From Bacillota bacterium (GTDB taxonomy: Bacteria; Bacillota; UBA4882; UBA10575): 11,862 nucleotides of DNA. The position numbers were made by a program, and so were the translations under genes. The notes under the pieces are model-generated. The model saw only the letters and a list, made by a program, of their open reading frames with translations, ran no database searches and was not told the origin of the DNA. The DNA lies in assembly GCA_012512605.1 (NCBI GenBank), contig JAAZDX010000203.1:1-11862 (forward strand). The letters are read 5' to 3'. This document shows, piece after piece, positions 5,078 through 11,862 of this stretch; within the stretch, counting starts at the first letter, position 1, and the number at the start of each line of letters is the position of its first letter.

Positions 5078-6382
5078 ATGGGTTTCCGCCAAAGTTCGGA
5101 GTTGACATTGGAAAATAATAACCGGGTGGATCTGGGTTTAATAAATCTTTTTGACCACTTACCTGCATATAACCGCCTTATTAAGATCCAGGATCAACAC
5201 AGCGCCCTTGATCTAGCCGAACATTATTTCCGCTGTGGAATGGAAGTTCTCCAACAGGCTGGAAACGACCGGTGTTTTGCTATTCTGAACCGTTCCCTTT
5301 TGGCGTTAATCCAGGCGAAGAAAGGTGAATGGGATGGGGCGTTAAAGATCGCGGAGGAAACCTTAGGTGAAGCATTAACACAAGGAGGGGTGCTTGCGCC
5401 CATTTGTGAACTTCTCTTAAGTCCAATCTTCTTGGCAAGCAGCGAACCAAGACAAGCCAGGAGCCCTTTGTCAAGCTTAGCGGAGTTATATAAAAAAATA
5501 GATCTTGAAACGTCATTGGTGAAGAAAGGTGATGCCGTGCTCCGAACGGCTATACCTAATAAGCTTACACAAGAGGACCCAGCTGGAAAACAAGGAGCCG
5601 TATTCCCTGCAGAAAACAAGGACACTTATCTCTTTAGAATACAAATGTTTGGACCAATCCGGGTCTTCCATGGTGGACAGGAGCTTACTGCCGCCCAATG
5701 GCGAACGGTTAAATCGCGACATCTTTTGGCCTACCTTGCCCATCAGGATAAACCGGTAAGAACCGACCAAATCATCGAGGATCTATGGCCGTATGTTGAT
5801 CCGGATAAAGCCCTGGCTTTGTTCCATACCACCCTTTATTATTTGCGCCGACTGTTAAACCAGTTTACGAACGAAGAGATGATCATGCGCGGTTCCAAAC
5901 GTTATCAGCTTCGGCCGGGAAGGATCTTAATCGACCGCTTTCAATTTGAAGAAATAGCCCATTCAGCTTTGGAAAAAGAAATGACCGCCTCCTTAGCCGA
6001 ACAGTTGGAAACCGCCGTATTGCTTTACCAGGGTGATTATTTGGAGGATCTTGATTATCAATGGATCATGCCGGTACAAGAAAAATTGCGAAATTTAAAT
6101 ATGGAATTACGACAGAAGTTGGCCGTCTATTATCTGCAGAATAAAATGCCGGCAAAAGCCATGCTTCACTTGCAGCAATTGATGGCGTTGAATCCATACT
6201 CGGAATCGACATTAAAACTGTTACTAACCGCCTGCATGGAAAGGGGCGACCAAGCAGCCGCCATCAAACACTATGTGGCCTTTACCAAAAATATTTCAAA
6301 AGAATTGGGCTTGCATCCATCTTCCGAGATGAAGAGGTTCTTTGCGAACATATTAAACCAAACGAATAAAGCCGCTTTTTAA
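5078..6382 (+). CDS. SARP/BTAD-family transcription regulator with N-terminal helical-repeat region
   Basis: The 434-aa protein is a predicted cytoplasmic DNA-binding regulator. Residues about 45-145 are helical and TPR-like (AEHYFRCGMEVLQQAGNDR, then LLALIQAKKGEWDGALKIAE). Residues about 185-283 form an OmpR-type winged helix (FGPIRVFHGGQELTAAQWRT, then DQIIEDLWPYVDPDKA). Residues about 285-429 are a bacterial transcriptional activator domain (YQGDYLEDLDYQWIMPVQEK, ending KELGLHPSSEMKRFFANIL). Start ATG 5078 follows AAGGGGG by about 10 nt. In many Firmicutes this wHTH-BTAD module ends proteins of roughly 1000 aa with a MalT-like ATPase; here the ATPase is absent and only part of the helical region remains, yet the strong ribosome site suggests an intended short form. 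It is transcribed away from the binding-protein/LuxR operon, which suggests shared control. The last codons overlap a terminator. Target genes unknown. Confidence 0.85.
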   Translation: MGFRQSSELTLENNNRVDLGLINLFDHLPAYNRLIKIQDQHSALDLAEHYFRCGMEVLQQAGNDRCFAILNRSLLALIQAKKGEWDGALKIAEETLGEALTQGGVLAPICELLLSPIFLASSEPRQARSPLSSLAELYKKIDLETSLVKKGDAVLRTAIPNKLTQEDPAGKQGAVFPAENKDTYLFRIQMFGPIRVFHGGQELTAAQWRTVKSRHLLAYLAHQDKPVRTDQIIEDLWPYVDPDKALALFHTTLYYLRRLLNQFTNEEMIMRGSKRYQLRPGRILIDRFQFEEIAHSALEKEMTASLAEQLETAVLLYQGDYLEDLDYQWIMPVQEKLRNLNMELRQKLAVYYLQNKMPAKAMLHLQQLMALNPYSESTLKLLLTACMERGDQAAAIKHYVAFTKNISKELGLHPSSEMKRFFANILNQTNKAAF

Positions 6383-6393
6383 GCGGCTTTATT
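6365..6393. terminator. Bidirectional terminator overlapping the SARP gene stop codon
   Basis: AATAAAGCCGCTT (6365-6377) pairs perfectly with AAGCGGCTTTATT (6381-6393), a 13-bp stem with a 3-nt loop. The TAA stop of the plus gene lies at 6380-6382, inside the hairpin. T-rich sequence follows on the plus side, and A-rich ends make it usable for the convergent minus-strand gene that ends at 6432. Confidence 0.8.
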
Positions 6394-6431
6394 CTTTACG
6401 AAATTCATTAGCACCTCTCCAAACTATACCC

Positions 6432-7382
6432 TTATTTTTGTACGATGACGTCCCCAACCGCCGTAGTCAGGTTGCTGCTTAATTTCTGCAAAACCGTGCA
6501 GGTCGCGGATTTTTCTTTGACCTCAGTCACCTTAATCTCGGCGACCATTTCCGTTACTTCATCAATGACCTCATCGGTAATTGGGTCCTTTACCACCTCA
6601 AGCACCCGGTTGACAACAAAAACCATATCTGGTTTGACCCCCGCGGATGAACCGATGTTAATGATTACTCTGTCTCCCGAAGCATAAGCAACGACTCCTC
6701 TTAGTTTCACGGCTGGGGCAGTCCGCCGACCACTACTGTACGCCAGATCGGCCAACTGTTTAGCGGCTGAAGCCACTGCCTCGCGCGTAGCTATCCCCAG
6801 ATTGGTGGTCCGAAATTCGTCACTACCCAAGGCGATCGCACTCCAATCGACGGCCACTGATAAGTTGGTGCTACGTTTATCACCCCGACCGGTTGCGCTG
6901 GCAATAATCTCTGCGGTACTAGTATCCACCAGACGGGCGTCGATGGCCACGATCGCATTGGTACTCTTGACACCCAGGCCAATTCCTTGTTTAAAACTCA
7001 AACCGCTTACTTCGGCTGATTTTAGGCTAAACTCGGTGACCCTACCCATCACCAGAAAGTCAACGCCTAAGATCTTACCTATAGTTGCAGCGGTTTGTGT
7101 ATCAACCCGTCCGCTTTGGCCAAAGTCTTGTTCCTCAAGGATCCTGTCGATCTGTTCCCGTTCGATCAGCCTGAACCGATTGGTCTTCAAAAATTCGGTA
7201 ACAAATTCATCAGAAATGCCCTTGCCTACGTCCCAATGGCCCTCATCCCACCAGCGGTCCTGGATCGAACCGTCTTCAAAGGGAAGGACAGCGATTTTAT
7301 AGAGTTCCTCGTTACCTGAAGCCGGTAGAGCCAGAGCAGTAAGGGCAATTATCAACAACAATAAGAAAGGTTTACGTTTCAT
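6432..7382 (-). CDS. CsgG-like secreted protein with FlgT-like C-terminal domain
   Basis: The 316-aa protein carries a cleavable signal peptide (MKRKPFLLLLIIALTALALP, cut after about residue 23) and no lipobox Cys, so it should be soluble outside the cytoplasmic membrane. Residues about 29-216 match the CsgG/HfaB type: KIAVLPFEDGS, then NRFRLIEREQIDRILEEQDF, then LGVDFLVMGRVTEFS, and IVAIDARLVDTSTAEIIASA. Residues about 226-316 form a small beta domain (ASGDRVIINIGSSAGVKPDM) like that at the end of FlgT and similar proteins. True CsgG is a lipoprotein pore for curli; relatives serve other envelope roles, and no curlin genes are seen here, so the function is open. I chose ATG 7382 because GGAGG sits 7 nt upstream; the ATG at 7400 overlaps that site. 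It is the second gene of an operon, 36 bp after the membrane protein. Confidence 0.85.
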   Translation of the reverse strand: MKRKPFLLLLIIALTALALPASGNEELYKIAVLPFEDGSIQDRWWDEGHWDVGKGISDEFVTEFLKTNRFRLIEREQIDRILEEQDFGQSGRVDTQTAATIGKILGVDFLVMGRVTEFSLKSAEVSGLSFKQGIGLGVKSTNAIVAIDARLVDTSTAEIIASATGRGDKRSTNLSVAVDWSAIALGSDEFRTTNLGIATREAVASAAKQLADLAYSSGRRTAPAVKLRGVVAYASGDRVIINIGSSAGVKPDMVFVVNRVLEVVKDPITDEVIDEVTEMVAEIKVTEVKEKSATCTVLQKLSSNLTTAVGDVIVQK

Positions 7383-7418
7383 TTGACACCCTCCAAACAT
7401 TTATCATTTCGGCCAACA

Positions 7419-8519
7419 TTATTCGTTAGTAAGTCCAATTAAGATGTCACACTGGGATTCTTGGGGATTGATCGTTATTAGGCCGGAGCGTTTGTCTTTT
7501 TGAAAACTGATCATCTTCATCTCACCCAGGTCTTGGGGGGAAACACTCCAGCCTTTTGCTTCTAGATTATTTATGTAATACTCATAAATCTTTGCGGCGG
7601 AATCTTTAGAAGTCAAGATCGTTGTGGAACCTGATAAATCATTGTCTTTGCCCCCCATAAAACCATCCACTTCCGCACGGGGATAAATCGGAATATCTTT
7701 CGGAAAATCCTCCGGGAGTCCAGAACCGAAACTCAGATCCCCAATCTTAAAGCGACCACCCTTTTGGTCGATCTCCACCTTTTGCCCGGTGATACCGCTG
7801 ATAATCTTCGAAGTAAGACCGGTGCTTCGGGTAGGGGAGGATTTCCTTCCAAAGCCAAACATGATAAAAACGACCCCAATAACCAGTAATAACGCGAGAG
7901 TAGTCCCGACTTTTAGAAGCGTCTGTTTTTCCGGTTTAAAGGGGGTTGGCTCTTTTACGGCAAGTTCTTGGTAGACTAGGGCCATTCCGATCAAACCCAA
8001 AGGAATGGTCAGAACAACACCAACACCAAAGATGATGGAACCAATCCCGCCGATGATCAACATAACCAAACTGTAAAGCCAAAGCTGTAACCACTCCGCC
8101 GCAAAACAGTCTATACTCCGTTTAATCGCTTGGATCGGTTCCATTTTCTGTTCGACGATGAACCCGTTCGTTAGAAAATAGAGCATAAATAAGACCGGAC
8201 TCACGACGAGGTTGGTTATCCAGCCGATCAGCGGAATGATTCCGATGATATAAAACACTAAGCTAGCTGCCCATAAGATAAGTGTCGCCACCAAGGTGGG
8301 AAGGAACTGATCAAAGTGGGCAAAGATCTCCTTTAATTCTCCTTTTTCACCGTGGATCAGCTTTAGTCCGAGAAGCAAAAGGCCACCGATGATTGGGCCG
8401 GCTAAAACGCCAAAGGAAACTAAAGTAATTACGCCAGCGATTGCCGAAGCCAGCACCAACAGGCCGAAATTCTTCAGGTATATTTGAAACCCTTGTTTTA
8501 TGTTTTTAATAATGTCCAT
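7419..8519 (-). CDS. Polytopic membrane protein with a C-terminal extracytoplasmic domain
   Basis: The 366-aa protein begins MDIIKNIKQGFQIYLKNFG, typical of DUF975/DUF4013-like membrane proteins. About six to seven hydrophobic segments cover residues 18-186, with an amphipathic stretch IVEQKMEPIQAIKRSIDCFA (about 121-140) often seen in that group. A further helix at about 203-222 leads to a water-soluble tail (223-366). The tail contains LPEDFPKDIPIYPRAEVDG and SKDSAAKIYEYYINNLEAKG followed by W, a small domain seen in many secreted lipoproteins (a short-helix, beta-sheet unit of unknown role). Start ATG 8519 has AAGGAGG with 7-nt spacing. It is the first gene of a two-gene unit with the CsgG-like protein. 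No enzymatic motif is visible; a role in envelope maintenance is inference from the neighbours. Confidence 0.75.
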   Translation of the reverse strand: MDIIKNIKQGFQIYLKNFGLLVLASAIAGVITLVSFGVLAGPIIGGLLLLGLKLIHGEKGELKEIFAHFDQFLPTLVATLILWAASLVFYIIGIIPLIGWITNLVVSPVLFMLYFLTNGFIVEQKMEPIQAIKRSIDCFAAEWLQLWLYSLVMLIIGGIGSIIFGVGVVLTIPLGLIGMALVYQELAVKEPTPFKPEKQTLLKVGTTLALLLVIGVVFIMFGFGRKSSPTRSTGLTSKIISGITGQKVEIDQKGGRFKIGDLSFGSGLPEDFPKDIPIYPRAEVDGFMGGKDNDLSGSTTILTSKDSAAKIYEYYINNLEAKGWSVSPQDLGEMKMISFQKDKRSGLITINPQESQCDILIGLTNE

Positions 8520-8682
8520 TCAGTCTCCTCCTTATATTGTTTTGCACAAATATGACCCTCTATACACACCCCCTTAGATTGAATTGTAAAAAACCTACTG
8601 CTTTGTTTTGAAAAGATCGGCTTTGGATGGTATCCATTGTCAACGCTTAGTCAGCCAAGAAAGGACTATATTTAATTCATTA

Positions 8683-8735
8683 TAGTTCAGTGATTCTCAA
8701 CAAATTCTAAACAAATTAGTTTACCTGCTGAACTA
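8683..8735. repeat. Inverted repeat TAGTTCAG / CTGAACTA
   Basis: A perfect 8-bp inverted repeat, 8683-8690 and 8728-8735, encloses AT-rich DNA with a repeated AACAAATT (8699 and 8710). It lies 84 bp upstream of the patatin -35 element and could be an operator serving both divergent units. Confidence 0.35.
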
Positions 8736-8818
8736 AGCTTATGCACGATAAAATTATTCCATAAAATAATTCTTTGAAGACTTTCAAAGTCTCCGCACAA
8801 ACAAGGAAGTTGAGGGGG

Positions 8819-8847
8819 TAGACACGAATAAAACAACAAGATATAAT
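8819..8847 (+). promoter_or_regulatory. Sigma-A promoter of the patatin/beta-barrel gene
   Basis: TAGACA (8819-8824, five of six bases of TTGACA), a 17-bp spacer and a perfect TATAAT (8842-8847) form a near-consensus promoter. Transcription would start near 8854, leaving a leader of about 48 nt before the TTG start codon. Confidence 0.8.
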
Positions 8848-8901
8848 CATAATTTATATAGCGCAAAATAACGGTTGTTCTTAGAGAGGAAGGAACTAAC
8901 A

Positions 8902-10842
8902 TTGAGGAAAGTTTCATGTCCGCGCAAGACATTACTGATCAGCGTCATTGTAATCCTTTGTCTATTGCTTGGCCCATCTAGTGTTGTTCCCGCTAGTGCC
9001 GAAGGAATTATCCGTCCATACCGGATCGTTGAAGAAGAGGAGACGGGGGAGATTATATTTGTTCAGAACTCCCCGCAGATCGGAAAGGTTCAAAAACCCA
9101 AGGTTGCTGTGGCCCTGGGCGGTGGAGGAGCCCGTGCCTTGGTTAACGTCGGAATCTTAAAAGCCCTTGAAGAGGAAGGGATTCCGGTCGATCTGGTGGT
9201 CGGTTCTAGTATGGGAGCGATTGTTGCCGTCTTGTATGGAAGTGGGATGCCGCTGGCCACCATCGAGGAGTTGGTCACCAGCGACATCCTCCCTTCAATG
9301 TTTGATCTAAATTTCCCCTTTTTCTATTCGGTAATCGACACCCGAAGAGTCAACTATTTTATTGAACGGATTTTGCCCAATCAGCGGTTGGAGGAGTTTC
9401 CAATCCAAACCGCCCTGCTCAGTTATGACCTGACCCACGGCGTCAAGTATGTACATACCAGCGGGCCTGTATCCCGGGAGATTCAAGGTTCTTACTCCAT
9501 CCCCCTTTTCTTCCCTGTAGTGGACTATGATGGTCTCTTCCTAATGGATCCGGGTATTATGGAGTTGACGCCAGCCCAGGCCGCCAAAGTCCTAGGGGCG
9601 GACGTTGTTATTTCAACAACGGCCTTTGATGAATTGCCCTATGATACATATGCCTTTCCGGTTCGTGCTTGGACCCGATTCATCAATATTTTAAAGGAGC
9701 GTAACTCTAAAGCAATCATTGACCGCTATTCCGATGCCACCATCAACTGTGACGTTGGGGATTATTCCTTTATGGACTATCATTTGGCAGCCGAATTTAT
9801 CGCCCTCGGTTACCATGAAGCCCAAAAACTGATCCCTGAGATTAAACGGGTTTTAACAGAAAAGGGGATTCCGCTAAACCAATCTCCGGAACTTGCTCAG
9901 GTAGTTGGGGAGGGCGACAAGGAACAGGTTAATATGACCCAGGTTTTGCGTGATATCAAATATGACCGGTTGCAGTATGATTTTTCCCGAATTAAGCCGC
10001 TTCTCTATTTTGGTCGTGAACATTCATTTTTTAAGCAAGAATTAATTCGTGAAGAAACTACCGCTTTAGAGTACGGGTTCCTTTGGCAAAAGGGAAAACT
10101 TGACCTGCAGGGTTTGACGCGCGGAAAAGGCTTTGACAACTACGAGCTCAAACTGAAATTTATTGGGTTGACCACAGACCTTGACCTCATTGCTAAACTT
10201 CATTATGAAGAAACCCCAAAGCAAGACTTTTGGGGTTATGGGTTAGATTTAAAGTATTACCAGCCTAACTATACCTTGACAATCGGTTGGGCGGAACTAG
10301 ACCAAACTGCTTATTTGCATAACGCTGGAACCTTTGACCTCAACTGGGATGAACATGAGCTCCGCAGTGCGGTGGATCTTTATACGCCCGCTGAGGGACA
10401 GGGATTAACGTTTCCTGATACCAAATATGTTGCCGTTCAATCCTTTAAATTATCTGCATTTGACGATTTGACATTACAGCCAAGGTTAGTCGTGAGCAAT
10501 ACGGAAAGCGGAGGTTTGTTCGCTCATCCCTTGATTTACCGGGGATTTGAACTGAAAACCACGGAAGGGGAGACTCTGGTCCAAACCGCTCTGGAAATAG
10601 CGTATCACTACCGTTTTCCCTATTCGCTGGAACTGCTGCAGTGCATTCAACTGAAAGAGCTCACCTGGTTTTCCTTTGCCGACCTCTATTATCGGTTAGA
10701 ACCGTATTACGCGGTTGGCACCGGACTAACCTGTGAGCTAAATCTACTTGGGATCAAACCGTCTAGTTTCGGGGGGTATGTCGTTTACGACCTGGCAAAG
10801 ACTTCTTGGAAAGGAGCTTTATCTTTCGATTTGGCGTTTTAG
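8902..10842 (+). CDS. Secreted patatin-like phospholipase with C-terminal beta-barrel-like domain
   Basis: The 646-aa protein joins a patatin-type lipid acyl hydrolase to a beta-rich C-terminal half. I chose TTG 8902 because GAGGAAGG lies about 8 nt upstream; a TTG at 8875 has no such site. A signal peptide (residues 1-33, cleaved after PASA) precedes the patatin domain (about 67-320) with the oxyanion loop GGGGAR (73-78), the nucleophile motif GSSMG (Ser103) and the likely catalytic Asp216 in DPGIMELTPAQAA, where the family usually has DGG/DGA. Residues about 360-646 alternate polar and hydrophobic residues in short strands (for example YELKLKFIGLTTDLDLIAKL) and end in SFDLAF; a terminal Phe is the usual recognition signal for outer-membrane barrels. 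The layout resembles PlpD-type patatin autotransporters, but no obvious POTRA separates the halves. It implies an outer membrane. It is transcribed from its own promoter and ends at a terminator. Substrate unknown. Confidence 0.88.
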   Translation: MRKVSCPRKTLLISVIVILCLLLGPSSVVPASAEGIIRPYRIVEEEETGEIIFVQNSPQIGKVQKPKVAVALGGGGARALVNVGILKALEEEGIPVDLVVGSSMGAIVAVLYGSGMPLATIEELVTSDILPSMFDLNFPFFYSVIDTRRVNYFIERILPNQRLEEFPIQTALLSYDLTHGVKYVHTSGPVSREIQGSYSIPLFFPVVDYDGLFLMDPGIMELTPAQAAKVLGADVVISTTAFDELPYDTYAFPVRAWTRFINILKERNSKAIIDRYSDATINCDVGDYSFMDYHLAAEFIALGYHEAQKLIPEIKRVLTEKGIPLNQSPELAQVVGEGDKEQVNMTQVLRDIKYDRLQYDFSRIKPLLYFGREHSFFKQELIREETTALEYGFLWQKGKLDLQGLTRGKGFDNYELKLKFIGLTTDLDLIAKLHYEETPKQDFWGYGLDLKYYQPNYTLTIGWAELDQTAYLHNAGTFDLNWDEHELRSAVDLYTPAEGQGLTFPDTKYVAVQSFKLSAFDDLTLQPRLVVSNTESGGLFAHPLIYRGFELKTTEGETLVQTALEIAYHYRFPYSLELLQCIQLKELTWFSFADLYYRLEPYYAVGTGLTCELNLLGIKPSSFGGYVVYDLAKTSWKGALSFDLAF

Positions 10843-10880
10843 ACGATTTTATAGTTTTAAGAGGTAACCATAGGGAAGTA

Positions 10881-10907
10881 AAAAAGAGGAGTACGTCCTC
10901 TTTTTTT
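10881..10907. terminator. Bidirectional terminator between the patatin gene and a convergent lipoprotein gene
   Basis: AAAAAGAGGA (10881-10890) pairs with TCCTCTTTTT (10896-10905) around a 5-nt loop, and the T-run continues to 10907. The A-run on the other side gives a U-tract for the minus-strand gene ending at 10913, so one hairpin can serve both. Confidence 0.85.
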
Positions 10908-10912
10908 GTGGC

Positions 10913-11656
10913 TTATTCATTTATTAATTTTCCCGAAGCGAAGTTTAATGAGTTAAAACGATAAGTCGAAATCTGGTGGCTAGCCCTATCCTGTTCTACT
11001 ATTACCGGTTGATGAAGTTTAAACCATACCTCGACCGGTTCATCAGGAAAATTTTCGTCTTCGGCGCTTCCGGTCTCTGCATAAAACCCATAATATCCAC
11101 CAGAAAAGCTACCATCCTTAAAGGTAGCTGCCTCTTGACCATTAAAGGAAATTGTGAAGGTATTATCGTTATTATATTTTACTTTTATCTGGTTTTCCAC
11201 ATCATCATAACCATAACCGAGATGCAAATATTGGCTGTAAACCATATCCCCATTCTTAATTATACCGGCGTCATTATCATACCACTCATCAACAACGTAC
11301 CACTCACCATTTACCATCTTTACAATTAGATATTCTCCCTGAATATTACTTATCAAGGTATAAAAATTGTTTTCATTCTGTAAACAAAAGACAATGCCAT
11401 AGCCGGCGGAAGCAGAACCGGATAATTTTTTAACAGAAGCCTCGACAGTCTCCATGGGCGTGAATTCTTCATCATACCATCCTATAAAATAATGGTCATA
11501 GCATTTAGGATTTTCGGTATAGAATTTTAAATAACCGTCTTCGTCTTCAGTCCAAAAATAAGGACTTGGCGTGTAATCGTTTTTCTTCTTACCACAGCCA
11601 AAGATAAATAAGATTTAAATAATCAATATGCATAATAAAATATGCCTTTTTATCAT
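10913..11656 (-). pseudogene. Lipoprotein gene with an in-frame TAA inside the signal peptide
   Basis: Read from ATG 11656 the frame gives MIKRHILLCILII, then TAA (11617-11615), then ILFIFGCGKKKNDYTP and an uninterrupted frame to the TAA at 10915-10913. Apart from codon 14 it is a model lipoprotein: basic start, hydrophobic core, lipobox IFGC with Cys at position 21, and a Lys-rich mature start. AGGA lies about 10 nt before the ATG. The roughly 226-residue mature part is beta-rich (AGYGIVFCLQNENNFYTLIS, then NTFTISFNGQEAATF and GGYYGFYAETGS), resembling concanavalin/LamG-like domains that bind or cleave glycans; this is a resemblance, not a firm call. The ATG at 11455 would give 180 aa but lacks secretion and a ribosome site. 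One substitution (for example TTA to TAA) explains the break, so it is a very recent pseudogene, a sequencing error, or read through. It converges on the patatin gene and shares its terminator. Confidence 0.72.
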
Positions 11657-11712
11657 TTGAAAAACATCCTAAAAAATACTAATAACGGAATTATTAACCA
11701 TAAAAATATGAA

Positions 11713-11741
11713 AACCTTCTAAGTGTAAAAAATTAAAGGTT
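11713..11741 (-). terminator. Weak terminator candidate after the glutaminyl cyclotransferase gene
   Basis: On the minus strand AACCTT (complement of 11736-11741) and AAGGTT (complement of 11713-11718) can pair across a 17-nt loop, followed by a T-rich stretch (TTCATATTTTTA). The stem is only 6 bp, so support is limited. Confidence 0.25.
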
Positions 11742-11744
11742 GTA

Positions 11745-11862
11745 CTATTCTTTTCCAGCTACAATCTCAATCTCAAAGATATACGGCCATAGTTTCCCGG
11801 TCACAAACAAGCGGCCTTTTTGCTCATCATAGGCAATCCCGTTAAGGACATCGACGTGTTGG
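11745..11862 (-). CDS. Glutaminyl-peptide cyclotransferase, C-terminal fragment at the window edge
   Basis: Only the last 38 or so residues are in the window. They read QHVDVLNGIAYDEQKGRLFV, then TGKLWPYIFEIEIVAGKE, ending at TAG (11747-11745). The pattern V-LNGIA-D followed by RLFVTGK-WP-IFEI is the signature C-terminus of the plant/bacterial-type glutamine cyclotransferase (a five-bladed beta-propeller that turns N-terminal Gln into pyroglutamate on exported peptides). The rest, including any signal peptide, lies beyond 11862. It is followed, about 90 bp downstream on the same strand, by the broken lipoprotein gene. Because so little is visible, activity and localisation cannot be judged, but the family call is strong. 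Confidence 0.85.
   Translation of the reverse strand, partial: QHVDVLNGIAYDEQKGRLFVTGKLWPYIFEIEIVAGKE

Larger units (their letters stand above)
8520..8901. promoter_or_regulatory. Divergent intergenic region of the envelope genes
   Basis: The 382-bp region separates the minus-strand membrane/CsgG operon from the plus-strand patatin gene. It contains a near-consensus plus-strand promoter (8819-8847) and several inverted repeats: ACTATA 8665/TATAGT 8681, TAGTTCAG 8683/CTGAACTA 8728, AATTATT 8752/AATAATT 8765, GACTTT 8779/AAAGTC 8786. An 81-codon minus-strand frame at 8687-8932 looks non-coding. No clear promoter for the minus operon was found. Confidence 0.6.

Noticed and set aside
6432..7382. 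Curli secretion gene csgG proper
   Set aside because: There is no lipobox Cys and no curlin or csgE/F genes nearby, so only a CsgG-like call is justified.
7383..7400. ATG at 7400 as start of the CsgG-like gene
   Set aside because: The GGAGG ribosome site lies between it and the ATG at 7382, and the signal peptide begins properly at 7382.
8687..8932. Minus-strand open frame of 81 codons in the divergent promoter region
   Set aside because: It overlaps the near-consensus sigma-A promoter and the start of the patatin gene, and its composition is not protein-like.

Overview
The window looks like a chromosomal accessory region of a diderm (two-membrane) Firmicute, plausibly a Limnochordia/Hydrogenispora-type or related clostridial lineage. 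The evidence is Gram-positive-style features (strong GGAGG ribosome sites, sigma-A promoter, U-tract hairpin terminators, moderate GC, SARP/BTAD and LuxR regulators) together with outer-membrane features: a secreted patatin with a beta-rich C-terminus ending in Phe, and a CsgG-like periplasmic protein. The lineage is inference; no marker gene is present.

Layout. 1-586: right end of an IS21-family element (end of the IstB ATPase gene plus the terminal repeat array, ending TTGACA). 587-1122: about 540 bp without a convincing gene, holding GC-rich and AT-rich inverted repeats and an isolated terminator, possibly an sRNA. 1123-1619: a lipoprotein pseudogene broken by at least three frameshifts. 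1730-4712 (minus): a two-gene unit, first an orphan family-1 solute-binding lipoprotein, then a membrane-anchored sensor with a LuxR/GerE DNA-binding domain. 4713-5077: a divergent regulatory region rich in hairpins. 5078-6382 (plus): a SARP/BTAD-type transcription regulator with an N-terminal helical-repeat region. A bidirectional terminator separates it from the convergent pair 6432-8519 (minus): a polytopic membrane protein followed by a CsgG-like secreted protein. 8520-8901: divergent promoter region with a near-consensus sigma-A promoter. 8902-10842 (plus): the patatin/beta-barrel protein. 10913-11656 (minus): a lipoprotein gene whose signal peptide contains an in-frame TAA. 11745-11862 (minus): the C-terminus of a glutaminyl-peptide cyclotransferase cut by the window edge.

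How the genes may work together. The solute-binding lipoprotein and the membrane LuxR protein have no transporter genes beside them in this window. The simplest reading is a sensing pair: the binding protein captures a ligand outside the cytoplasmic membrane and the Cache-like sensor converts its state into transcription directly, without a kinase. The divergent SARP regulator may be a target or partner. The second half is an envelope set: the CsgG-like protein, the membrane protein and the patatin-barrel share one divergent intergenic region and could be co-regulated.

Two lipoprotein genes here are visibly broken (1123-1619 by frameshifts, 10913-11656 by a nonsense codon), which fits a decaying accessory region near an insertion sequence. 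The most interesting points are the binding-protein/LuxR pair, the Firmicute patatin-barrel without an evident POTRA, the nonsense codon inside an otherwise intact lipoprotein signal peptide, and the set of competing AATCACCC/GGGTGATT hairpin arms in two separate intergenic regions.
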